43,972 nucleotides of DNA, from assembly GCA_902551185.1 (NCBI GenBank), contig CACDCN010000009.1, positions 1 through 43,972 of the forward strand, written 5' to 3'. This DNA is from an uncultured SAR86 cluster bacterium. Lineage in GTDB: Bacteria > Pseudomonadota > Gammaproteobacteria > Magnimaribacterales > D2472. A model generated the notes under the pieces. The model did no database searches, was not told the origin of the DNA, and saw nothing but the letters and a program-made list of their open reading frames with translations. This document shows, piece after piece, positions 34,940 through 42,493 of the stretch (position 1 is the stretch's first letter; the number at the start of each line of letters is the position of its first letter). The position numbers and the translations under genes are program-made.

Positions 34940-35585
34940 AACTAAGCTTGTTCTATTTGATTTGGATGGAACTTTAATAGATACGGCCCCCGATTTTCTA
35001 ACCTCACTAAATAACGTATTAAATAAATATGGTAAAAAGAAAGTGACTGCCCAAGAAATAAGAAATCATATTTCAGAAGGCTCTTCAAAATTAATTAAAT
35101 TTTTTTTCGAGATCAATTATGAGCATGAGGATTTTGAAAAATATAAATCTGATTTTTTATCTGAATATAAAAAAAACCTAAATAAAAAATCTAAGTTATT
35201 TGATGGTATGCCAGATTTACTTAATTATCTTGATGAACATTCAATAATGTATGGCATTGTTACTAATAAATTTTTTGAATATACAGATCCTTTAGTAAAT
35301 TCATTTCCAGAATTAAAAAATATAAAAATAATCATCTGCCCTGATCATGTTAAAACTTCAAAACCAGATCCAGAAGGCATTTTGTTAGCTTGTAATAAGC
35401 TCAATATAAAGCCCGAAGAAACTATATACTTAGGAGATCATCCAAATGATTTGAGAGCTGGCCTCTCTGCTGGAACAAAAATTATTGGTTGCTTGTATGG
35501 ATATTCTTTAGAAAAAAATTCAAATGAGTTGTTTGATTGCCATTTTGTTCAAGAAGTATCAGAAATAGTCTCAAAAATTGATTAA
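34923..35585 (+). CDS. HAD phosphatase, Gph or MupP type
   Basis: This 220-residue protein has motif I DLDGT, VTNK motif II, KPDPEG with the catalytic Lys, and motif IV GDHPNDLRAG. Sequence alone suggests phosphoglycolate phosphatase. However, the gene between ubiG and the YciK-like SDR in Pseudomonas, once called gph, is MupP, the N-acetylmuramate-6-phosphate phosphatase of cell-wall recycling. The position here is the same, so MupP is a real alternative. The start lies inside the end of ubiG, and the stop overlaps the next ATG by one base. Confidence 0.85.
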   Translation: MLENHKTKLVLFDLDGTLIDTAPDFLTSLNNVLNKYGKKKVTAQEIRNHISEGSSKLIKFFFEINYEHEDFEKYKSDFLSEYKKNLNKKSKLFDGMPDLLNYLDEHSIMYGIVTNKFFEYTDPLVNSFPELKNIKIIICPDHVKTSKPDPEGILLACNKLNIKPEETIYLGDHPNDLRAGLSAGTKIIGCLYGYSLEKNSNELFDCHFVQEVSEIVSKID

Positions 35586-36334
35586 TGCAATTAAGTAATT
35601 ATAAAAAAGATTTTCTAAAAGATAAGAATATTCTAGTCACTGGGGCTTCTAGAGGAATTGGAAAAGCTATTGCAATAGGCCTTAGTGATTATGGTGCGAA
35701 TATAATAATGTTGGCAAAAAATGAAAATCAATTAGACCAAATTTATGATGAGATAAAAAGTAATAGCGAAACTAATCCATTGATTGTTGGGTGTGATTTA
35801 AATACTCTTGATGAAAATAAAGCACAAGAAATTGCAAATGTAATTTCGAGGGACTATGGGCACTTAGATGCATTAATAAATAATGCAGCAATTTTAGAAA
35901 GAATGTCTTCAATTGAAGACTATGATCTACAAACTTGGGAAAAGGTATTAAAAACAAATTTAACAAGTGGGTTCCTTCTTTCAAAATATACAATACCATT
36001 GATGCAACTATCATCTATGCCAAGAATAATATTTACCTCTTCAAGTGTTGCAAAAAAAGGCAAGGCATATTGGGGTGCCTATTCAGTGTCTAAAGCAGGG
36101 ATTAAGGTTTTAGCAGAGATTTTAAATGATGAGCTCGAATCTATTTCTAACTTCAAAATCTTTAACTTTGATCCAAAAGCTACCCAGACCGATATGAGGT
36201 CAATTGCTTATCCTGCAGAGGACCCTGCTTCAATTAAAAAACCAAATAAACTAATTAAATACTATTTGTGGATGCTTTCACATGAAAGCTCTTCTTTTAA
36301 AAATAGTCATATCGAATTTGAAGATGAAATATAA
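35585..36334 (+). CDS. yciK: YciK-like short-chain dehydrogenase
   Basis: This 249-residue classical SDR has the TGASRGIG cofactor motif, an NNAA segment, the catalytic Ser in TSSSVAKKG and YSVSK with Tyr and Lys. The substrate of YciK proteins is unknown. It is translationally coupled to the phosphatase (TAATG overlap) and converges with the AlkA-like gene, leaving 2 bp. Length is normal for the family. Confidence 0.85.
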   Translation: MQLSNYKKDFLKDKNILVTGASRGIGKAIAIGLSDYGANIIMLAKNENQLDQIYDEIKSNSETNPLIVGCDLNTLDENKAQEIANVISRDYGHLDALINNAAILERMSSIEDYDLQTWEKVLKTNLTSGFLLSKYTIPLMQLSSMPRIIFTSSSVAKKGKAYWGAYSVSKAGIKVLAEILNDELESISNFKIFNFDPKATQTDMRSIAYPAEDPASIKKPNKLIKYYLWMLSHESSSFKNSHIEFEDEI

Positions 36335-36336
36335 AA

Positions 36337-36948
36337 TTAAATAACAACATCATCATCTTCTAACAGTCTCCACATGTATAAGCACATATAACTCCTATAT
36401 GGGCTAAATTCTTGATAAAAAGATTCATTATAGTTATTAATATTAAAGATCTTTAAGTGTGCATTTTTAAGTCCCAAATCAAGAAATGAAAATATGTCAG
36501 GATCTCCAACATAAAATATCCTAGACATTTCAATTGACCATGGACCAATTCCTTTTATTTTTATTAAAAAATCATAAAACTCATCAGCGGATAAATTTTT
36601 AAGAGTTTTCTTTGAGATATTAATCAGTTCTTTATTGAATATAATTCCATTTAAGTATTCAATTTTTTGCCTAGAAAGACCTGCGTTTTTAAATTTTTTA
36701 TTTAATCTTTCATTAATTTTTTTATATCTATTTTTTTTTAATATTTCTTCAGTTCTCGCCCAAATTGCAGCAGCTGATCTGACCGATAGTTGCTGACCTA
36801 CTATAATTTTTGAAAGATGGTCTACAAAATTCATTTTTGATAGTTTTATTTTTAAAGGGCCAACAGTCTTTATGTGATCTGCTAGTATTAAAAAATTTTT
36901 TTCTAAAGATTTTTCATATAAAAAATTGTGAGCTTTTTTATATTCCAT
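36337..36948 (-). CDS. DNA-3-methyladenine glycosylase II-like HhH-GPD protein
   Basis: This 203-residue protein has the helix-hairpin-helix KGIGPWSIEMSRIF, followed by the GPD-loop Asp in FLDLGLKNA. These are the features of AlkA-type base-excision glycosylases. It lacks the N-terminal AraC/Ada-type or extra domain of the longer E. coli AlkA (282 residues) and corresponds to the short form. It removes alkylated purines from DNA. It overlaps the RluB-like gene by 11 bp and closes the scpA operon. Confidence 0.85.
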   Translation of the reverse strand: MEYKKAHNFLYEKSLEKNFLILADHIKTVGPLKIKLSKMNFVDHLSKIIVGQQLSVRSAAAIWARTEEILKKNRYKKINERLNKKFKNAGLSRQKIEYLNGIIFNKELINISKKTLKNLSADEFYDFLIKIKGIGPWSIEMSRIFYVGDPDIFSFLDLGLKNAHLKIFNINNYNESFYQEFSPYRSYMCLYMWRLLEDDDVVI

Positions 36949-37663
36949 AATTTTTTAAAGCATCTATTTCTTTATTTGATAGAGCAAGACAATCACCCTT
37001 TTTTAATTTAGATGGAAGAAAAATAGGTCCAAATCTTGTCCTTTTAAGTCTACTAATTTCAAGGTCTATTGAGTTAAATATTTTTCTTACTTCCCTATTC
37101 TTGCCAGACATAAGGCATACCGAGAACCATTGATTAGAAGAGTTTTTCTCGCCTTCTACTATATCTGATAGTTTGTGCTCCACTCCATCAATCATAATTC
37201 CTGATAACATTTTTTGTTTCTTCTGCTCATTAAATTCTCCTCTTGCCCTAACCAGGTACTCTCTATCTATCATCGAAGAGGGATGCATACAAAAATTTGC
37301 AAAATCTCCATCATTAGTAAATAAAATTAGTCCTGATGAATTGATATCCAATCTACCAATTGAAATCCATCTTGTTTTAGGTAATGTTTTTGGCAAAAAA
37401 TCAAAAATAATTGGAATGTCTTTGTCTCTTTTACTTGATGAAAGGACCCCCTCAGGCTTGTGAAGCATTAAAAGCTTAGTTTCAATTTCAACAAAAGAAA
37501 TAACCTTCCCATCAATTTCTACTAAATCGTTCTCTTCAACGGAAATACCTATCTCAGGAATTTTTCCATTAACAATAACTTTTCCAGATTTAATTAAATC
37601 TTCGCAGTACCTTCTGGAACCTATTCCTGACTTAGCCAAGAATTTTTGCAGTCTTTCTGCCAT
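36938..37663 (-). CDS. rluB: Pseudouridine synthase, RluB/RsuA family
   Basis: This 241-residue protein has an N-terminal S4 RNA-binding domain (LQKFLAKSGIGSRRYCEDLI) and a synthase domain with the catalytic Asp in GRLDINSSGL and a KNREVRKIF segment. RluB modifies 23S rRNA near U2605. Assignment to RluB rather than RluE/RluF/RsuA rests on the conserved scpA-scpB-rluB neighbourhood. It follows scpB by 3 bp. Confidence 0.88.
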   Translation of the reverse strand: MAERLQKFLAKSGIGSRRYCEDLIKSGKVIVNGKIPEIGISVEENDLVEIDGKVISFVEIETKLLMLHKPEGVLSSSKRDKDIPIIFDFLPKTLPKTRWISIGRLDINSSGLILFTNDGDFANFCMHPSSMIDREYLVRARGEFNEQKKQKMLSGIMIDGVEHKLSDIVEGEKNSSNQWFSVCLMSGKNREVRKIFNSIDLEISRLKRTRFGPIFLPSKLKKGDCLALSNKEIDALKNYGI

Positions 37664-37666
37664 TTT

Positions 37667-38215
37667 TTAAATAACTTGAGAGAGGATGTCTTGATCGTCA
37701 GTATCTTGAATATCAGGTAATGCTGGTAAATCAGAAATGCTTTTTAGGTTTAGATCATCTAAAAAATCTTTTGTGGTGACATATAGTGCGGGTCTTCCAG
37801 GAACATCTCTAAATCCTGAAACTTTAATCCAATTTCTTTCTAATAAAGATCTAATGCTTCTTGTGCTAACAGAAACTCCTCTAATATCTTCAATATCACC
37901 TCTGGTAACAGGTTGTTTAAATGCAATGATTGAAATAGTTTCCATTAGAGCTTTTGAGACTCTAGGCGTTTTTTCATTCCATAAATGATTTAAACATGAG
38001 CTATGATCTTCTTTTATCTGCAGCCTATATCCAGATGCAACTTCTTTTATCTCTATGGATGTGCCTTCGTATCTTTTTTCAAGTTCGTTTAAGGCTTTTT
38101 TAATTTCAGGTAATTCTTCTTTAATGCCTGTATTTTCAAGTATATTCTTGATCTCAGAGAGCCTGATTGGCCTTCCTGCTCCAAATAAAAGTGCCTCAAT
38201 TGAATTTATAATCAT
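37667..38215 (-). CDS. scpB: Segregation and condensation protein B
   Basis: This 182-residue protein has two winged-helix units, with ALLFGAGRPI near the start and the conserved ISIIAFKQPVTRGDIEDIRGV and GRPALYVTT segments. ScpB dimers bind ScpA as part of the Smc condensin-like complex. Many gammaproteobacteria use MukBEF instead, so the presence of scpAB says this lineage uses the Smc type. It overlaps scpA by 4 bp. Confidence 0.94.
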   Translation of the reverse strand: MIINSIEALLFGAGRPIRLSEIKNILENTGIKEELPEIKKALNELEKRYEGTSIEIKEVASGYRLQIKEDHSSCLNHLWNEKTPRVSKALMETISIIAFKQPVTRGDIEDIRGVSVSTRSIRSLLERNWIKVSGFRDVPGRPALYVTTKDFLDDLNLKSISDLPALPDIQDTDDQDILSQVI

Positions 38216-39012
38216 AATGAGCTTCCTCTTGATGACTTTATAAACAATTCTTCGCTTTTATTCTGTATAAGCTCTATATAACCATCTTTAGCTAGTTCCA
38301 ATGAGGCTAGAAGTGTAACAACAACCCCCTTTCTTCCTTCGGGCTTTCTTAAGGTCTTTGAGAAACTAATTATGTTCGTTCTTGATAATAAATTGAGTAA
38401 TATTTGAATTCTTTCTTTTGTTGATAATTCTTCAAAATCGATTTGATGATTTAATTTATAATTTGGTCTATTAATTATTTCAGTAATAACTGAAAATAAT
38501 TCATCCTTAGTTATTAATGCTTCTTTGGTTTTAGCTACTTCGAACTCTGGTAATTTTGCTGATGCAGTAAAAAAATCCCTATCGACCCTGGGAAGTAACG
38601 CTATTTTTTCAGAAACATTCTTAAACCTCTCATATTCTTGAAGTCTCTTAATTAAGGATGCTCTTGGGTCGTCTTCTTCCTCATCAAAAGATTCTTTTGG
38701 TAGCATTAATCTTGATTTAATTTCAGCTAATGTAGCTGCCATAACCAAATAATCTGCTGCTAACTCAAATTTTAAAGAATCCATTAGTTCGATATACTCA
38801 AGGTATTGATCAGTGACCTTTGAAACATCTAAATCTAATATATTTATATTTTCTTTTCTAATTAAATATAACAAAAGGTCCATAGGCCCTGAAAAAGTCT
38901 CTAAACATAATTCAAGTGCATTAGGTGGAATAAAAAGATCATCGGGCAGCTTTTCAAACTGTTGACCCATTACAGTAGGTATTTCAAGCTGCGCAATATT
39001 GTAATTTTGCAT
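38212..39012 (-). CDS. scpA: Segregation and condensation protein A (kleisin)
   Basis: This protein of about 266 residues has the conserved FSGPMDLLLYLIRKENINILDLDVSKVTDQYLEYI region of kleisin ScpA (the signature lies near residues 40-75) and a C-terminal winged helix. I use the ATG at 39012; a GTG at 39021 would add three residues and would start inside a palindrome. A plausible promoter (TTGTAT at 39050-39055, TACACT at 39027-39032, 17-bp spacer) would give a leader of only about 8 nt. Confidence 0.93.
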   Translation of the reverse strand: MQNYNIAQLEIPTVMGQQFEKLPDDLFIPPNALELCLETFSGPMDLLLYLIRKENINILDLDVSKVTDQYLEYIELMDSLKFELAADYLVMAATLAEIKSRLMLPKESFDEEEDDPRASLIKRLQEYERFKNVSEKIALLPRVDRDFFTASAKLPEFEVAKTKEALITKDELFSVITEIINRPNYKLNHQIDFEELSTKERIQILLNLLSRTNIISFSKTLRKPEGRKGVVVTLLASLELAKDGYIELIQNKSEELFIKSSRGSSL

Positions 39013-39017
39013 ATTAA

Positions 39018-39031
39018 ACACTATATAGTGT
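39018..39031. promoter_or_regulatory. Perfect 14-bp palindrome over the scpA -10 region
   Basis: ACACTATATAGTGT is a perfect palindrome. It overlaps the candidate -10 (39027-39032) and start site of scpA. A near copy lies 34 bp away at 39052-39065. This is what a repressor with two sites would look like. The factor is unknown. Confidence 0.5.
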
Positions 39032-39055
39032 AAGTTTTAGCTTATTTTAATACAA
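39027..39055 (-). promoter_or_regulatory. Candidate scpA promoter
   Basis: TTGTAT (39050-39055) and TACACT (39027-39032) on the minus strand are 17 bp apart. Both hexamers match the consensus only in part. The paired palindromes cover both elements, which supports a regulated promoter here. Confidence 0.4.
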
Positions 39056-39065
39056 TATATAGTGT
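39052..39065. promoter_or_regulatory. Second, one-mismatch copy of the 14-bp palindrome
   Basis: ACAATATATAGTGT differs from the 39018-39031 palindrome at one base. It overlaps the candidate scpA -35 element. The centre-to-centre distance of 34 bp is close to three helical turns, so both sites would face the same side of the DNA. It lies about 130 bp before the divergent DAHP synthase gene. Confidence 0.45.
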
Positions 39066-39197
39066 TTTTCCTTAAAAAATGTCTTTTTAACTAAAATTAA
39101 TTAAATTATTAATTTCTTTGAAAATGTTTCTATTATTGGACTTTCATTTAATAATAAGCATCCAATTTTTAAAATTAAGTTATAAAATACTAGAACA

Positions 39198-40247
39198 ATG
39201 AACTACTCTACTGATAATACAAGAATTATTGATCGTAATAAGGTTCCAGCACCATATGAACTAGTAAATAAACACCCTATTAACGATGAAATCTCAAAAC
39301 TTGTATATGGAACAAGGAATGAAATAAGTCAGATTTTACATGACAAAGATGATCGATTGTTTGTAGTTGTTGGCCCATGCTCAATTCATGACCCAGAGAG
39401 TGCAATCGAATATGCAGAAAGACTTACTGAAGAAAGTAAGAAATTCAATGAAAATCTTTTATTAATAATGCGAGTATATTTTGAAAAACCAAGAACTACA
39501 GTAGGATGGAAAGGCTTAATTAACGATCCGGATATTAATGAAAGCTTCAATATCGCAAAAGGTGTAGAGATAGCAAGAAAGTTATTAATTGATATAGCCA
39601 ATCTTGGACTACCTGCTGGAACTGAATTTCTTGATCCTATATCTCCACAGTATGTAACTGATGTTATTTCATGGGGAGCAATTGGTGCAAGAACTGCTGA
39701 AAGTCAAATTCATAGAGAGCTTGCATCAGGTCTTTCATGTCCAATTGGTATTAAAAATGGAACTGATGGAGGCTTAAAGGCTGCTATAGATGGTATACAG
39801 GCTGCAAATCACTCTCATGTTTTCCTTGGAGCGACAAAAGAAGCAGATATAGCCATGCTTAAAACTGCTGGAAATATTGATACGCATATTATCTTAAGAG
39901 GTGGCAAGACCCCAAATTATGATAAGGATTCAGTTGAGAATACATTAATTGCTTTAAGAGAGGCAGAAGTAAATGAGTCAATAATGATTGATGCCAGTCA
40001 TGGAAATAGCCAAAAGAAATTTAAAAAACAAATACCAGTTATTGATAGCATTTCTAAGCAAATTATTGAAGGCAATAAAAATATTAAAGGCATAATGATT
40101 GAAAGCCATTTAAATGAAGGAAATCAGAAAATATCAGATAATTTAAAGTATGGTCAGAGCATTACTGATGCATGCATGGGCTGGGAAGATACTATTAAAT
40201 GTCTTGAGAATTTAAATGCTGCTGTAGATAAAAAAAGAGGTAATTAA
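39198..40247 (+). CDS. aroG: 3-deoxy-7-phosphoheptulonate (DAHP) synthase, class I
   Basis: This 349-residue AroG/F/H-type enzyme has VVGPCSIHD, the KPRTTVGWKG PEP-binding segment, GARTAESQ, GIKNGTDG and DASHGNSQKK. It joins PEP and erythrose-4-phosphate, the first step of the aromatic pathway completed by aroA, tyrA and pheA in this window. Pro and Ser positions linked to feedback control in AroG (in GLPAGTEF and ESQ) are kept, so inhibition by an aromatic amino acid is likely. Which isozyme (Phe-, Tyr- or Trp-sensitive) cannot be decided. The promoter could be influenced by the paired palindromes upstream. Confidence 0.95.
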   Translation: MNYSTDNTRIIDRNKVPAPYELVNKHPINDEISKLVYGTRNEISQILHDKDDRLFVVVGPCSIHDPESAIEYAERLTEESKKFNENLLLIMRVYFEKPRTTVGWKGLINDPDINESFNIAKGVEIARKLLIDIANLGLPAGTEFLDPISPQYVTDVISWGAIGARTAESQIHRELASGLSCPIGIKNGTDGGLKAAIDGIQAANHSHVFLGATKEADIAMLKTAGNIDTHIILRGGKTPNYDKDSVENTLIALREAEVNESIMIDASHGNSQKKFKKQIPVIDSISKQIIEGNKNIKGIMIESHLNEGNQKISDNLKYGQSITDACMGWEDTIKCLENLNAAVDKKRGN

Positions 40248-40252
40248 TCTAA

Positions 40253-41047
40253 TTGGAAAATAAACACTTATCATTTTCAGCAGAAGTAGCTGAGACATTA
40301 GGAATAGAATCTGCAATTATTTTAGATCTTTATAAGCAAAATAGATTAGACAATATATCTTCTTATGAAGATTTAATTAATTCAATCTTAAAACATATTT
40401 CATTCATAGAAATATCAATAATTAAAAGTTCTTTGGATAAATTAATTAAGTTTGATTTAATTAAAATGGCAGATTCAAAAATTGAGAAAAAATATAAAGT
40501 TAAAAGTCCTGGCGTTAACCAAGAAACAAATAAACTAAATAACGACTGGGCACCATCTCCAGAAACAAAAGAAATTATCAATATGGCAGAAATATCAGAT
40601 GAATTTTGTGATTTAAAATTAAAAGAATTTAAAATTTATTGGATTGAAAGAGGTCAAAAGAAAAATAATTGGAATATGACCTTTATAGACTTCATTAGAA
40701 GAGAATGGGCTAAAGAGAATAGTTCAAATAAAGGTTTACCATATACCATAGATGAGAATTGGTATCCTGATGACGATGTATTTGATATTCTTAATTTATC
40801 TGAAATAACTAAAGATTCTGCGTTAAAATATCTAAGAGAGTTTAACCTCTATTGGAAAGATAAAGGTGCAGCATTCACAACATGGAATTCTAAATTCATT
40901 GATCATGTTAAAAGAAGACATATCATGGATGGTAATATAAGTAAAAATGAAGAGAGTAAAAAATATTCTGAACCAGGAAAATACAAACAAGACTTTAAAG
41001 CAAGAAAAAATGATAACTCTTGGGCAAAAGAGATCAACCTCGACTAA
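40253..41047 (+). CDS. DnaT-like protein with two tandem DnaT domains
   Basis: The 264-residue protein starts at a TTG 5 bp after the aroG stop, with AGAGG upstream. Residues 1-85 look like a small helical or winged-helix domain. Two repeats follow (99-152 and 170-223), each starting W-x-P and continuing with F-x-x-YW and W-x-x-x-F-I-x-x-x-x-R. This is the pattern of the single-stranded-DNA-binding DnaT domain, used in primosome assembly and phage helicase loading. The next gene, overlapping it, is lambda P-like, so both probably act in loading the replicative helicase. E. coli DnaT has 179 residues and one such domain. Confidence 0.7.
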   Translation: MENKHLSFSAEVAETLGIESAIILDLYKQNRLDNISSYEDLINSILKHISFIEISIIKSSLDKLIKFDLIKMADSKIEKKYKVKSPGVNQETNKLNNDWAPSPETKEIINMAEISDEFCDLKLKEFKIYWIERGQKKNNWNMTFIDFIRREWAKENSSNKGLPYTIDENWYPDDDVFDILNLSEITKDSALKYLREFNLYWKDKGAAFTTWNSKFIDHVKRRHIMDGNISKNEESKKYSEPGKYKQDFKARKNDNSWAKEINLD

Positions 41048-41591
41048 AGAGGATTTTATTAATGCAATAGATGAATTATTTCTTAAATTAGAACTTGCCT
41101 ACCATTATCAATTTTATAAAGTATTTGGAACTGATGAAAAGCTTAAAGAAGGAAAAAAACTTTGGGCTATTAGCTTAAAAAATAAGAATCCGGAAGTATT
41201 GCTAAAAGCTGTTGAGAGCGTAATTTCATCTCAATCTTATCTGCCTACCCTCACAGATCTTATAAAAGCATGTAATGAAATGGATGGAATGGATGGACTG
41301 CCGTCTGCTGAGGAAGCTTATATTGAAGCAAGAAAATCATATCAACCAAGAAAAGAATTTAATTGGTCAAACCCTATCGTATATTATGCTGGAAAGAAAA
41401 TTGGATGGAATAGCTTAAATGAAAAAGATTCTAAAGAAAATTTTAATAACTTTAGAAAAATATTTAATTCTCTAAAGGCTGAAGCATTAAATGGTAAGAA
41501 ATTTGAAATAAATAAAACAAAAGATGCGAAAAAGTTGAAGCCTCTTAATAAAAAACTATTAGATAAGCTAAGAAAAAAATATAAAGTCTAA
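41010..41591 (+). CDS. Phage lambda P-like replication (helicase-loader) protein
   Basis: From the ATG at 41010 the protein has 193 residues; an ATG at 40947 would give 214 with a 101-bp overlap of the DnaT-like gene. The middle resembles lambda P: LWAISLKNKNPEVLLKAVE, then a YLPTLTDLIKAC segment, LPSAEEAYIEA and an aromatic FNWSNPIVYYAG region. The C-terminus is strongly basic. P proteins bind DnaB helicase and deliver it to DNA. No AAA+ DnaC-type ATPase domain is present. Start choice is uncertain; even the later ATG overlaps the upstream gene by 38 bp. The family call rests on pattern similarity only. Confidence 0.6.
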   Translation: MITLGQKRSTSTKEDFINAIDELFLKLELAYHYQFYKVFGTDEKLKEGKKLWAISLKNKNPEVLLKAVESVISSQSYLPTLTDLIKACNEMDGMDGLPSAEEAYIEARKSYQPRKEFNWSNPIVYYAGKKIGWNSLNEKDSKENFNNFRKIFNSLKAEALNGKKFEINKTKDAKKLKPLNKKLLDKLRKKYKV

Positions 41592-41614
41592 AAAACTATT
41601 AAAGTCAAAGGAAT

Positions 41615-42493
41615 ATGAAACTAACAAAAAATATAAGAATATCTTTATATATACTTTTACCAATACTTCTATGGATGGCATCCGGTTTATTTAAAAATAA
41701 TGAAGGTGAAGCAATAGAAGAAACTAATGATTTGTTTAGTGTTCAAACAGTCGTTAGTAATGCAGTTAAGTATCAACCTTTAATAAAACTTAAAGCTACA
41801 ACCAAATCAGAAGCTAGAATTAATGTTAAAGCCAAAACTTCAGGGGAAGTTGTAAAAATTGGCGCAACACAAGGAAAATATGTTGTTAAAGATACCGTCT
41901 TGTGTAGTTTAGGTGTTGTTGAATTAAATAGAACTGAGGTTAAAGCGCCCTTTTCAGGTTACATTGAACAAATAGTAAAACCGGGAAATTTTCTTGAAAG
42001 AGGTCAGGTATGTGCGACTATAATCCAATTAAACCCAATATCATTTGTAGCAGGCGTTCCGGAATATGACATTAATAAAGTTCGTATTAATCAAAAAGTA
42101 AATCTTGAACTGGTAACAGGACAATCTATCAATGGTGAGCTAACTTTTGTCTCAAAAAGCGCATCTCCAGATACAAGAACTTTCCAAGTTGAATCTCAAA
42201 TTGAGAACCTTGATGGATTAATCAAAGATGGCCTTACAGCAAACATGACAATAGAAATAGACAAAGTAAAAGCTCATAAGATATCTCCATCTATTTTATT
42301 ATTAAATGATGAGGGAAAGCTAGGAATTAGAATTGTAACCAAAGGTAATATTGCTAAATTTGTTGAAATTATTATTCTAGAAGACTCTGAAGAAGGTTTA
42401 TGGATAACAGGCATTTCTGAAAAGGTTGAAATAATAATACAAGGCCAAGGATTTGTAGAAGACGGCCAGGAAGTTATTGCTAATAGAATATGA
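41615..42493 (+). CDS. RND efflux periplasmic adaptor lacking the alpha-hairpin
   Basis: This 292-residue protein has an N-terminal membrane anchor (about 8-25), a lipoyl domain split into halves at 69-100 and 106-138, a beta-barrel and a membrane-proximal domain. In ordinary AcrA/MdtA-type adaptors the lipoyl halves are separated by a coiled-coil hairpin of 60 or more residues; here only about six residues (VVELNR) lie between them. An AAAGGA site precedes the ATG. The stop overlaps the permease ATG (ATGA), so both form one operon. Its function is to couple the inner-membrane pump to the periplasm or outer-membrane channel. Confidence 0.85.
   Translation: MKLTKNIRISLYILLPILLWMASGLFKNNEGEAIEETNDLFSVQTVVSNAVKYQPLIKLKATTKSEARINVKAKTSGEVVKIGATQGKYVVKDTVLCSLGVVELNRTEVKAPFSGYIEQIVKPGNFLERGQVCATIIQLNPISFVAGVPEYDINKVRINQKVNLELVTGQSINGELTFVSKSASPDTRTFQVESQIENLDGLIKDGLTANMTIEIDKVKAHKISPSILLLNDEGKLGIRIVTKGNIAKFVEIIILEDSEEGLWITGISEKVEIIIQGQGFVEDGQEVIANRI

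Noticed and set aside
39052-39197. Aromatic-amino-acid leader peptide attenuator before the DAHP synthase gene
   Set aside because: There is no short frame rich in Phe, Tyr or Trp codons and no terminator-antiterminator hairpin pair.
40253-41591. Prophage remnant
   Set aside because: Although the two replication-type genes are phage-like, there is no integrase, structural or lysis gene nearby and no att-like repeat, so I treat them as chromosomal genes.
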